Assembly: GCA_964629015.1 (NCBI GenBank)
Contig: CAZVMN010000004.1
Location: 186,001 to 250,000, forward strand
Direction: 5' to 3'
DNA: 64,000 nucleotides
DNA from: Oceanococcus sp964629015
GTDB lineage: Bacteria > Pseudomonadota > Gammaproteobacteria > Nevskiales > Oceanococcaceae
Shown: piece by piece, positions 10,253-17,957 of the stretch
Layout: each line of letters begins with the position of its first letter
Numbering within the stretch: position 1 is the stretch's first letter
The notes under the pieces: model-generated
The model's database searches: none
What the model was told of the DNA's origin: nothing
Seen by the model: the letters and a program-made list of their open reading frames with translations, nothing else
Program-made: the position numbers and the translations under genes

Positions 10253-11539
10253 TCAGCGAATCGCCCACATTGCATCCAGCGGAGCACTGATGTGGCTAAT
10301 ATCCAGACCGTTGAGATATTTCATGGTCTGTCGCGGCTTGTAGGGCCGCCCATCGAAGAACATATCCGGCCCCATCAACAATTTGTGTGACGCTTCATCA
10401 AGCTCCCACTCGCCGTCGTGTTCACCCTCGTTTTTGTAGCCGATATTGGGATACGCAATGTTCAACTCGCGCGCCGCTTCGCGATACAGCTTGGGCAAAT
10501 AAACGTCCTGGGCAGCATGCTTGAAATCCAGAACCTCGGAAAAATCCCCCCAGCGAATCATCTGCCCGAGATACCACACCGCTTGCGAATACCACGGAAA
10601 ATTGGCCGCCCCAAACTGGAACACCAGATCACGCCGCTGAGCACCGGCCAACGTCGGGATGCCCTGGGTGAGCACCCCCAACGCGGACACCGGCAGATTC
10701 AAAGCGTCTCGCGCGCTGAGCAGCGGCAAGGCGTCCTCACGGTGATCTTCCAGCCACGCTGCGGCCTGCATCAACGATCGTAGCAACGCGCGGTGTGTGC
10801 GCGGATGTTCACGCAGGAAGTCATCTCGTACTGCCAGCACTTTGCCTAAACTGTGATTCCAGAAGGACTGCTTGCTGAACATCAAGCTGACCAGCCCCTC
10901 GGCCGCTGCCAAGGACCCCCATGGCTCGTCGAGCCACGCACCATCGTAGTTACCATCGCGCAAACTGCGCAGCACACGGCCGGGTGTGATGGCCACCAGA
11001 TCGACATGGTCAAGAGGATCAATACCGACGCTGGCCAAGCAATACCGCAAGTCGTAGCTACCGTTGCTGTAACGGTCGGTAACCGCCAAGCGCAGCTTGG
11101 GCAAGCCCTGCTGACGACGTTGTGCCACCAACACGGCCAATGCCTGGAGCGATTGCGCCGGTGTCACACGCTCTTGCCCCAACCCGGCCTGCTGCAGGGT
11201 CTTCAACCAGCGCGCGTGCAAACCAAAACTGGAGCCGCCCAATGACAGGACAAAAGCCGTGCGCAAAGGCTGAACATCACCACCAATACCAAGATTGGCG
11301 CACAAAGGCACCGTACCCGGCATATGCGCGCCATCCAGTTCACCGTGAGCCACTTTATCGCGACTTCGCTGCCAGGACGTTTGCCGGCTCAAGCTGACAT
11401 CAAGTCCTTCACGCTCGAAGAAACCTTGAGCGCGCGCCACCAACAGCACGGCCGCATCAGCTGTTGGCAAAAACCCCAGGCGCAACGGCGGATGCACCGG
11501 CTTCCCGCGCCCGAGGAGGCCGCTCAAATTGAATTTCAT
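10253..11539 (-). CDS. CmpA/NrtA-family nitrate-type binding protein, NasS-like
   Basis: A 428-residue protein of the CmpA/NrtA/NasS family: it opens with PLRLGFLPTADAAVLLVARAQGFFEREGLDVSL and carries the DGAHMPGTVPLCANLGIG region seen in nitrate- and bicarbonate-binding members. The N terminus lacks a hydrophobic signal peptide, so a cytoplasmic sensor like NasS fits better than a periplasmic transporter component. NasS normally holds the antiterminator NasT until nitrate binds; no ANTAR-domain NasT gene and no ABC permease or ATPase is adjacent. It is last in a minus-strand series after rimI (51 bases away). The ligand is inferred from family only. Confidence 0.8.
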   Translation of the reverse strand: MKFNLSGLLGRGKPVHPPLRLGFLPTADAAVLLVARAQGFFEREGLDVSLSRQTSWQRSRDKVAHGELDGAHMPGTVPLCANLGIGGDVQPLRTAFVLSLGGSSFGLHARWLKTLQQAGLGQERVTPAQSLQALAVLVAQRRQQGLPKLRLAVTDRYSNGSYDLRYCLASVGIDPLDHVDLVAITPGRVLRSLRDGNYDGAWLDEPWGSLAAAEGLVSLMFSKQSFWNHSLGKVLAVRDDFLREHPRTHRALLRSLMQAAAWLEDHREDALPLLSARDALNLPVSALGVLTQGIPTLAGAQRRDLVFQFGAANFPWYSQAVWYLGQMIRWGDFSEVLDFKHAAQDVYLPKLYREAARELNIAYPNIGYKNEGEHDGEWELDEASHKLLMGPDMFFDGRPYKPRQTMKYLNGLDISHISAPLDAMWAIR

Positions 11540-11590
11540 TGCCCTGACTCCGGCGAAAGTGGATCGCCGCGCGCCCCTACGCGTCCCGCC

Positions 11591-12067
11591 TCAGTATGCC
11601 ACAGCCGTTTTCAACTCCCGGCACAGCACCACGGCATCCTCGCGGCCGTCATCGTCCGGGTAATAGCCACGCCGCACACCGACCTCCTCAAAACCAGCCG
11701 AGCGGTAAAGCTGAATGGCCGCATGATTGGACGCGCGCACCTCCAGGAACATGCGCTGTGCGGCCTCGCCTTCAGCGTGGTCCACTAAAGTGTTGAGCAG
11801 ACAACGTCCCAATCCCATACCCTGAAAATGCGGATGCGCACACACATTCAGAATATGCGCTTCACCGACCGCCAGACTCATGACAGCATGCCCGGCGATA
11901 TCGCCATTTTCGGCTTCGGCCACCCAGCTGGGATATCCGAACTGGAGACAATCTTCAAAAATGCCGCAAGTCCACGGAAACGGATATGCCGCACACTCGT
12001 TGAAGGTCACGGCGTCGAGATCATCCAAAGCCATTGGACGCACAAGCCAGGCCATTGAGTGACTCAC
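11591..12067 (-). CDS. rimI: Ribosomal protein bS18 alanine N-acetyltransferase (GNAT)
   Basis: GNAT-fold acetyltransferase, in E. coli acetylating the N terminus of ribosomal protein bS18. The ~158-residue product shows the acetyl-CoA loop HPHFQGMGLGRCLL followed by LEVRASNHAAIQLYRSAGFEEVGVRRGYY, the standard RimI C-terminal block. The GTG start at 12067 overlaps the stop of the glycosylase gene as GTGA; an ATG four codons in (12055) is equally possible and would give a more typical N terminus. The pairing with an upstream uracil-DNA glycosylase gene looks like a coupled transcription unit. Confidence 0.92.
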   Translation of the reverse strand: MSHSMAWLVRPMALDDLDAVTFNECAAYPFPWTCGIFEDCLQFGYPSWVAEAENGDIAGHAVMSLAVGEAHILNVCAHPHFQGMGLGRCLLNTLVDHAEGEAAQRMFLEVRASNHAAIQLYRSAGFEEVGVRRGYYPDDDGREDAVVLCRELKTAVAY

Positions 12068-12867
12068 GAGTCCACGGACAACAGGCTACGGGCGCGCTTC
12101 AAATCCACCCAGGCTTTGGCCTTTTCGCGTGGACTACGCAACAAATAGGCAGGATGGTAAGTCACCACCACAGGCAGTCGCGCCTCACCAAAATGGTGTG
12201 GTTTACCGCGCATACGACCGATCGGCTCATCACTTTCAAGCAAATGCTGTGCGGCAATCCGCCCCACCGCGATCAGCAAATCCGGCTGTACCAACGCAAT
12301 CTGACGTTGCAGATAGGGAAAATCTTCAGCCACCTCATCCGCACGCGGATCGCGATTATTGGGCGGGCGGAACTTGCAGATATTGGCGATATAAACGTCG
12401 CGATCACGCGACAAGCCGATGGCCGCGAGCATTTGATCCAACAATTGGCCGGCCGGGCCGACAAAAGGCTCACCGCGACGGTCCTCTTCCGCCCCGGGCG
12501 CTTCACCAATCACCATGACCCTGGCATCGCGAGCGCCCACGCCAAATACGGCCTGCCGAGCATCGCCGCGCTTTTGCGAATTGACGTAGGTCTGAAGAGC
12601 GTCCCAATCCATCCGTGCGATGGCCGCACGGCGCGCGGCGGCGGCTTCATCATTATCGCGACGCGTCGCCTCGGTTTGTTCCCGAACGTGGCTTTCCGAA
12701 ATCTGCGGCTTGCCCGCAGAGGCCGGCGTAGCGGGTGCTTCGACCCGCGGCACCGTCGCAACTTGGGCAGGCGCAGCCGGGGCTTGCTCGACCGGATGAG
12801 CAAGCTCGTCGCGCGAGCGCCACAGAATCAGTCCCAGTTCAGCCAAATGCGCACGGCTATAGCTCAT
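12064..12867 (-). CDS. Uracil-DNA glycosylase family 4-type, lacking Fe-S cysteines
   Basis: Removes uracil from DNA if active. Family motif GEAPGAEEDRRGEPFVG is at 121-137, the family loop around FRPPNNRDPR at 166-175, and the C-terminal motif VVTYHPAYLLRSP is intact, so the catalytic frame is present. The first ~85 residues are a low-complexity Ala/Pro/Glu linker after a short N-terminal helix. Unusually, the protein contains a single cysteine (C164): the CxxC pair normally before the FGVG strand, the Cys in the KCRPP segment and the Cys before PYLxxQI are all absent, so a 4Fe-4S cluster cannot be ligated in the usual way. It is five bases downstream of pssA and coupled to rimI. Confidence 0.88.
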   Translation of the reverse strand: MSYSRAHLAELGLILWRSRDELAHPVEQAPAAPAQVATVPRVEAPATPASAGKPQISESHVREQTEATRRDNDEAAAARRAAIARMDWDALQTYVNSQKRGDARQAVFGVGARDARVMVIGEAPGAEEDRRGEPFVGPAGQLLDQMLAAIGLSRDRDVYIANICKFRPPNNRDPRADEVAEDFPYLQRQIALVQPDLLIAVGRIAAQHLLESDEPIGRMRGKPHHFGEARLPVVVTYHPAYLLRSPREKAKAWVDLKRARSLLSVDS

Positions 12868-12872
12868 GGGCC

Positions 12873-13658
12873 TTACTCGTCGCCAGGCGTTTCCTGATCG
12901 ACGGATGTCACGCGCCGTCGACGCCAGCGATTCAGCGCCAGCACAGGCCCGGAAATGGTGTATATCAACGCGAAACCGAACAGCACCCGTGGCGGGTCCA
13001 TCGCGATCAGCACAAACAGGCTAACCATGATCAATACATAGGCGAAGGGCACTTTTTCGGACAACTTGAGGTCCTTGAAACTGCGAAACGGCACGTTGCT
13101 GACCATCAGCAAGGCCGCCGCCAAAGTGATCGCCAACGCAGGAATGGCCATCAGATCACCATCCAGCCCGCTGGTTTCGCAGACCCAGACAAAACCAACG
13201 ACCAACGCAGCAGCGGTGGGACTGGGCAATCCAAAGAAATAGCCTTTGTCACCGTCCGCCGCCACATAAACATTGAACCGTGCCAGACGCAATGCGGTCG
13301 CGGCGACGTAGATGAAGGCCACCAGCCAAGCGACTTTGCCGCTAAGCCAGAATGCGCCATCCAGCGTGTGCAGCGACCAGGTGTAAATCATCAGCGCAGC
13401 CGCCAGACCAAACGTCACCAAATCGGCCAGGGAATCGTATTCCTTGCCAAAATCACTTTGCGTATTGGTCAAACGCGCAACACGGCCGTCCAGCGCGTCC
13501 GCGAACATGGCCGCAAACACGGCCACGGCCGCCATGGAAAAGCGCCCATTGATAGATGCCACGATGGCGTAAAAGCCGCCAAACAGCGTGGCGGTTGTGA
13601 ACAAGTTGGGCAGCAGGTAAATCCCGCGGCGACGCTTGTTGACTTCAAGTTCGGCCAT
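12873..13658 (-). CDS. pssA: CDP-diacylglycerol-serine O-phosphatidyltransferase
   Basis: Integral membrane enzyme of the CDP-alcohol phosphatidyltransferase family that makes phosphatidylserine from CDP-diacylglycerol and serine. The 261-residue protein has the complete signature DGxxAR(x8)GxxxDxxxD: D57, G58, A61, R62, G71, D75 and D79 are all present. Several further hydrophobic helices follow. It starts one base after the stop of the psd-like gene. The ilvC-psd-pssA order is the conserved arrangement known from betaproteobacteria and some gammaproteobacteria. This is the multi-spanning pssA type, not the E. coli phospholipase-D type. Confidence 0.95.
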   Translation of the reverse strand: MAELEVNKRRRGIYLLPNLFTTATLFGGFYAIVASINGRFSMAAVAVFAAMFADALDGRVARLTNTQSDFGKEYDSLADLVTFGLAAALMIYTWSLHTLDGAFWLSGKVAWLVAFIYVAATALRLARFNVYVAADGDKGYFFGLPSPTAAALVVGFVWVCETSGLDGDLMAIPALAITLAAALLMVSNVPFRSFKDLKLSEKVPFAYVLIMVSLFVLIAMDPPRVLFGFALIYTISGPVLALNRWRRRRVTSVDQETPGDE

Positions 13659-13659
13659 G

Positions 13660-14304
13660 TCAGGAACTCACATCCAGGTTGGAAGCGTTGTGCACCATTG
13701 TAGCGAGCACATCGCTGCCCGCACGAACCTTTTGCTGGAGCTTCACATCGACACGGCTGTTGACCGGTATGTAAAGATCCAGACGCCGCGCCAAACGACG
13801 CATGCCGCAACGTCGCCCCTGCCCAACGCGCTGGCCAAAACCTGCATTGCACGGACGCTGACCGAGCAAGCTGCCCTCGCTCACGACCATGACGATGTCG
13901 TCGAACTCGTCGGTGCGAATCCAACTCGCCTGATCTGCATGCCGACCTCCGCGCGCCATTTTGATTTCCATCAATGTGCCTTCGCACGGCGCTCGCAGGT
14001 AGTACACACCGTAGCGGTTGAGACGGATGCTCAGGCGTATGGCGGCTCGATCCAGGTAGGGATCATGGCATTCACGTCGATGAATGATCGTGCCGTCCGC
14101 AGGCACCACCAACCCCAAAGCCTGGGGCGGAACAATCCGATCAGTATCCCGCGACAGCAATGCCACCCCCGCGCAGAACACACCCGCGAGGATCCACGGC
14201 CACGGCGATGTCATGCTCAGCGACAACAGCACGCCGATCAAAGCCAAAGGCACCAGCAACACCCAGGCTTCCCGCGCCACATGCAAAAACGTGCTGTATT
14301 TCAT
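13660..14304 (-). CDS. Phosphatidylserine decarboxylase homologue, catalytic residues lost
   Basis: A 214-residue homologue of the short Psd type found beside pssA. Two hydrophobic helices (about 14-30 and 36-50) are followed by the conserved VVPADGTI strand. Psd makes itself active by cleaving a Gly-Ser bond (LGST or FGS) to form a pyruvoyl group. Anchoring on the downstream LYIP (here LDLYIP at 175-180), the FGS position is L171-A172-R173, so the pyruvoyl-forming Ser is missing. The catalytic His of the VHxxRxP segment is Tyr101 (VYYLRAP). The NSRVDV string at 182-187 mimics the cleavage site but lies ten residues too late. It is probably not a decarboxylase; it could be a membrane partner of PssA. 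Confidence 0.75.
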   Translation of the reverse strand: MKYSTFLHVAREAWVLLVPLALIGVLLSLSMTSPWPWILAGVFCAGVALLSRDTDRIVPPQALGLVVPADGTIIHRRECHDPYLDRAAIRLSIRLNRYGVYYLRAPCEGTLMEIKMARGGRHADQASWIRTDEFDDIVMVVSEGSLLGQRPCNAGFGQRVGQGRRCGMRRLARRLDLYIPVNSRVDVKLQQKVRAGSDVLATMVHNASNLDVSS

Positions 14305-14330
14305 CGTGTTGGACTGTCTACCCGCGCTGC

Positions 14331-14363
14331 AAACAAAAAATGGGCTGACAAGTCAGCCCATTT
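14331..14363 (-). terminator. Intrinsic terminator after ilvC
   Basis: A twelve-pair perfect inverted repeat with a two-base centre (AAATGGGCTGAC / GTCAGCCCATTT) lies about 30 bases downstream of the ilvC stop. Read on the minus strand it is followed by a T run (TTTTTT then GTTT), the form of a rho-independent terminator. It would separate ilvN-ilvC transcription from the psd-like and pssA genes. Confidence 0.85.
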
Positions 14364-14393
14364 GCTCATTGTGTGCTCAACGCGTGCCGGCGA

Positions 14394-15413
14394 CTAGTTC
14401 TTGTCCTTGTCGACCAACTTGTTGGCGGCAATCCAAGGCATCATCGAACGCAGTTTGCTACCCACCTGCTCAATCTGATGCTCGGCCGCATGACGGCGTG
14501 ACGCTTTCAGCACCGGCTGGCCGGCCTGGTTTTCAGCGATGAATTCGCGAGCAAACTTGCCTTCCTGGATATCGGTCAGGACGCGTTTCATTTCCGCCTT
14601 GGTTTCTTCGGTGATGATGCGCGGGCCAGTGCTGATGTCACCGTACTCGGCGGTGTTGGAGATCGAATAGCGCATGTTGGCGATGCCGCCTTCATACATC
14701 AGATCAACGATCAATTTGAGCTCGTGCAAGCATTCGAAGTAAGCCATCTCCGGCGCGTAGCCAGCTTCGGTGAGGGTTTCGAAACCGGCTTGAACCAGCG
14801 CGCTGGCACCACCACACAGCACCGCTTGCTCACCGAACAAATCGGTTTCGGTCTCTTCGCGGAAGTTGGTTTCGATCACGCCGGCACGACCACCACCGTT
14901 GGCCGAGGCATAGGACAAAGCGATATCGCGCGCCTGGCCGGAGGCATCCTGATGCACGGCGATCAGGCTGGGCACACCGCCGCCCTGGGTGTAGGTCGAA
15001 CGCACCAGGTGACCCGGGCCCTTCGGCGCAACCATGATCACGTCCAGATCCGCGCGCGGCTGGATCAGTTCAAAATGGATGTTGAAGCCGTGAGCAAAGG
15101 CCAGAACAGCGCCCTGCTTCAGGTTGGATTCAATCTGGGTGTACAGCGCCAACTGATGCTCATCCGGCACCAGAATCATCACCAGGTCACCCTGCTTGAC
15201 CGCTTCGTCGACAGTTTTCACCGTCAGACCAGCCGCTTCAGCTTTGGCCCAGGAAGACGAACCTTGACGCAGACCGACGGTCACCGAGACCCCGGATTCC
15301 TTCAGGTTGAGGGCATGGGCATGGCCCTGGGAGCCGTAGCCAAGAATCACGACCTGGCGGCTCTGGATCAGTGAAAGGTCCGCATCTTTGTCGTAATAGA
15401 TATTCAAGCTCAT
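14394..15413 (-). CDS. ilvC: Ketol-acid reductoisomerase (class I)
   Basis: Second enzyme of branched-chain amino acid synthesis, converting acetolactate or acetohydroxybutyrate to the dihydroxy acids with NADPH and magnesium. The 339-residue length identifies the short class I form. The nucleotide loop GYGSQGHAHALNLKESG near residues 26-42 and the MVAPKGPGHLVR and EFIAENQAGQPVLKASRRHAAEHQIEQVG blocks are intact. It follows ilvN on the same strand with five bases between them and ends before a strong terminator hairpin. Confidence 0.98.
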   Translation of the reverse strand: MSLNIYYDKDADLSLIQSRQVVILGYGSQGHAHALNLKESGVSVTVGLRQGSSSWAKAEAAGLTVKTVDEAVKQGDLVMILVPDEHQLALYTQIESNLKQGAVLAFAHGFNIHFELIQPRADLDVIMVAPKGPGHLVRSTYTQGGGVPSLIAVHQDASGQARDIALSYASANGGGRAGVIETNFREETETDLFGEQAVLCGGASALVQAGFETLTEAGYAPEMAYFECLHELKLIVDLMYEGGIANMRYSISNTAEYGDISTGPRIITEETKAEMKRVLTDIQEGKFAREFIAENQAGQPVLKASRRHAAEHQIEQVGSKLRSMMPWIAANKLVDKDKN

Positions 15414-15418
15414 GTGTC

Positions 15419-15919
15419 TTATCCGTGAAGTTTCAGGGTTTGGTTGCCGCAGCCAATCGCGCTGACGCCGCTGCGCACCAATTCGAGGATTTGACCACTA
15501 CGGGTCATTTCTGCAACGAAATCATCCAGTTCCGAACCGGTCCCGGTGAATTCCAAAGTCAGGCTTTGAGGCATGTCGTCGAGCACTTGGGCGCCAAATT
15601 TGGCCGCGCGCGCTGCGACCCCTTCGACATCCTCTGCCGCCACATGGAGCTTCAGCAGCAGGATCTCGCGCTCAATGTGACCGCCTTCGGTCCAGTCCGC
15701 CAGATCCACGACATCAACCAGCTTTTTGAGTTGTTTGTTGATCTGCGCGATGACCTCATCCGACCCGGTCGTGGTCAGCGTCAAGCGCGAGACTGAAGGC
15801 GTCTGGGTCGGCGCTACCGTCAACGACTCGATATTGTACCCACGCGCAGAGAACAAACCGGCCACGCGAGACAGCGCACCAGCTTCATTGGACAACAAAA
15901 CAGAGATGATGTGTCGCAT
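15419..15919 (-). CDS. ilvN: Acetolactate synthase small (regulatory) subunit
   Basis: ACT-domain subunit giving valine feedback control to acetolactate synthase. The 166-residue product begins MRHIISVLLSNEAGALSRVAGLFSARGYNIESLTV, a textbook small-subunit N terminus (IlvH/IlvN type). The ATG at 15919 is preferred; a TTG five codons upstream extends the frame without family support. The large subunit is not upstream in the same operon as usual but divergent at 16092. Transcription of ilvN-ilvC must therefore start in the ~170-base region shared with that gene. Confidence 0.96.
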   Translation of the reverse strand: MRHIISVLLSNEAGALSRVAGLFSARGYNIESLTVAPTQTPSVSRLTLTTTGSDEVIAQINKQLKKLVDVVDLADWTEGGHIEREILLLKLHVAAEDVEGVAARAAKFGAQVLDDMPQSLTLEFTGTGSELDDFVAEMTRSGQILELVRSGVSAIGCGNQTLKLHG

Positions 15920-16063
15920 CGCAACAAGCGGCAAAAAAGGGGCGCGAACATACTGCTCAGCGCGCGGAAAATCAAGCTGAGGACAGGTCTTAAACGCTGA
16001 AGCCGGCCACCGTCATGCGCGGACTTGGGCACAAAAGCCTTTATCTGCCGATCGAAAATTCAT

Positions 16064-16069
16064 TAGAAT
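16064..16069 (+). promoter_or_regulatory. Possible -10 box for the acetolactate synthase large subunit gene
   Basis: TAGAAT followed by GCGCGG resembles a sigma-70 -10 element with a GC-rich discriminator. A weak TTTATC lies 18 bases upstream as a candidate -35. If this is used, transcription would begin near 16076, which excludes the ATG at 16068 and supports a start at 16092. Confidence 0.35.
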
Positions 16070-16091
16070 GCGCGGTTCTGTGCAGCGCAAC

Positions 16092-17957
16092 ATGAAAATC
16101 CCCATGACCGAAGATTTTGGCCCCGAGGCCGCTCCTAAGCATCCCCTGTCCGGCACCCAGATGACGGGCGCAGAAATCGTAGTACAGGTGCTTGCGGATG
16201 AAGGCGTCGATACGATTTTCGGTTACAGCGGCGGCGCCATTTTGCCCAGCTACGACGCCATTTTCCGCTACAACAGCGACAACCGCCGAGCAGACGGTAG
16301 CGACCCCATGCCGTTGATCGTGCCAGCCAATGAGCAAGGCGCAGGCTTCATGGCGGCCGGTTACGCCCGGGCCAGCGGCAAGGTGGGCGTAGCCCTGGTG
16401 ACCTCCGGCCCCGGCGCAACCAACACCGTGACCCCTGTTCGCGACTGCATGGCCGACTCCATTCCGATCGTGGTCATCTGCGGCCAGGTCGCCACCGGCG
16501 CCATCGGCACCGACGGTTTCCAGGAAGCGCCGGTCTCGAACATCATGGGCGCGGCAGCCAAGCATGTGTTTCTGGTCACCGATCCCACGCGCCTGGAAGA
16601 AACCATGCGCACCGCATTTGAGATCGCCCGCACTGGTCGCCCTGGCCCCGTGGTGATCGACATACCCAAAGACGTTCAGAACTGGGAAGGCGAATACAAA
16701 GGTTCCGGTTGTCTGCCCGTGCCTGGCTACCGCCAGCGCATGAACGCGGTAAGCCGCAACAAACTGTCGCAACTGGAATGCGTGCGCTTCTTCGACATGC
16801 TCAAAGAATCGCGCCGCCCGCTGATTTACGCCGGTGGCGGCGTCATCAACGGCCAAGCATCGGCCGAATTGACCACACTGGCACGGGAACTCAAGATCCC
16901 GGTGGTCACCACCCTGATGGGTCTGGGCGCTTACGACACCACCGATGAGCTGTGCATGCACATGCTCGGTATGCACGGCACGGCCTACGCCAACTACGCT
17001 GTCGACGATTGTGATTTCCTGATTGCCGTCGGCGCACGTTTTGACGATCGCGTGGCGGGCAATCCGGATGATTTTGCCGCCAATGCGCGCCATATCGCCC
17101 ACTTCGACATCGACCATTCGGAAATCGACAAGGTCAAAGCCAGCGACTGGCACCACGTCGGCATTCTGAAAAATGCCTTGCAGGTCCTGGTCGAATACGC
17201 ACGCAAGAATCCGTTACCGCATGATTTTGGCGAGTGGACCGAGCACCTCAAAGCCCTCAAAGCGGCTCACCCCATGGCTTATAAACCGGACGGTGATGAC
17301 ATCCAGCCGCAGCATGTGATCGAAGAAATCAACAAGATCACCAAAGGCGAAGCCATCATCAGCACCGGGGTGGGCCAGCATCAAATGTGGGCCGCACAGT
17401 TCTTTGATTTCCGTGAGCCGCGCTTGTGGTTAACCTCCGGCAGCATGGGCACCATGGGCTTCGGCCTACCCGCGGCAATCGGCGCGCAGTTCGCCCAGCG
17501 CGATCGTCTGGTCATCGATATTGATGGCGATGCATCGATTCGCATGAACATTGGCGAGCTGGAAACGGCAACCACTTATGGCCTGCCGGTCAAAGTCGTG
17601 GTGCTAAACAACATCGGCGACGGCATGGTGCGTCAATGGCAGAAATTGTTCTTCAAGAGCCGCTTCTCAGCCACCGACAAATCACTGCACAAGAAGGATT
17701 TCGTCAAGTCGGCCGAAGCCGACGGTTACGAATGGGCCAAGCGTGTCGATAACAAGGCCGAGCTGGCGTCCGTGGTGGCTGAATTCCTTGCTTTCGAAGG
17801 CCCCGCGTTTCTTGAGGTGATTATTGACCGCGATGCCGGTGTTTACCCGATGGTTGGCCCAGGCATGAGTTACCGTCAGATGATCACCGGTGACTACATC
17901 CCGAATCGCTACGACAATGCGGCCAACGAGGATGTCGACGCCTCAGGCATGTTCTGA
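16092..17957 (+). CDS. ilvB: Acetolactate synthase large (catalytic) subunit
   Basis: Thiamine-diphosphate and FAD enzyme that condenses two pyruvates, or pyruvate and 2-oxobutyrate, at the head of valine, leucine and isoleucine synthesis. In 621-residue numbering the catalytic Glu is E81 in PANEQGAGFMAAGYARASG; the cofactor motif is IDIDGDASIRMN with its conserved Gly-Asp, and the FDDRVAGNPD segment is present. Start choice is not secure: ATG at 16068, 16092 or 16104 are in frame with no strong ribosome site; 16092 is used because a -10-like box covers 16068. It is transcribed away from its regulatory subunit gene and its stop shares a base with the pldA start. Confidence 0.95.
   Translation: MKIPMTEDFGPEAAPKHPLSGTQMTGAEIVVQVLADEGVDTIFGYSGGAILPSYDAIFRYNSDNRRADGSDPMPLIVPANEQGAGFMAAGYARASGKVGVALVTSGPGATNTVTPVRDCMADSIPIVVICGQVATGAIGTDGFQEAPVSNIMGAAAKHVFLVTDPTRLEETMRTAFEIARTGRPGPVVIDIPKDVQNWEGEYKGSGCLPVPGYRQRMNAVSRNKLSQLECVRFFDMLKESRRPLIYAGGGVINGQASAELTTLARELKIPVVTTLMGLGAYDTTDELCMHMLGMHGTAYANYAVDDCDFLIAVGARFDDRVAGNPDDFAANARHIAHFDIDHSEIDKVKASDWHHVGILKNALQVLVEYARKNPLPHDFGEWTEHLKALKAAHPMAYKPDGDDIQPQHVIEEINKITKGEAIISTGVGQHQMWAAQFFDFREPRLWLTSGSMGTMGFGLPAAIGAQFAQRDRLVIDIDGDASIRMNIGELETATTYGLPVKVVVLNNIGDGMVRQWQKLFFKSRFSATDKSLHKKDFVKSAEADGYEWAKRVDNKAELASVVAEFLAFEGPAFLEVIIDRDAGVYPMVGPGMSYRQMITGDYIPNRYDNAANEDVDASGMF

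Noticed and set aside
12034..12897. 287-codon plus-strand open frame
   Set aside because: Antisense to the uracil-DNA glycosylase gene, which is a clear family member.
13747..13764. NSRVDV string in the Psd-like protein as the Gly-Ser cleavage site
   Set aside because: It resembles FGSRVDV of active Psd proteins, but the conserved YIP and the downstream KV-xA-S-xxLA spacing put it ten residues after the true site, which reads LAR.
16041..17156. 372-codon minus-strand open frame
   Set aside because: Antisense shadow of the acetolactate synthase gene; composition is His/Gly/Ala-rich as expected of such shadows.
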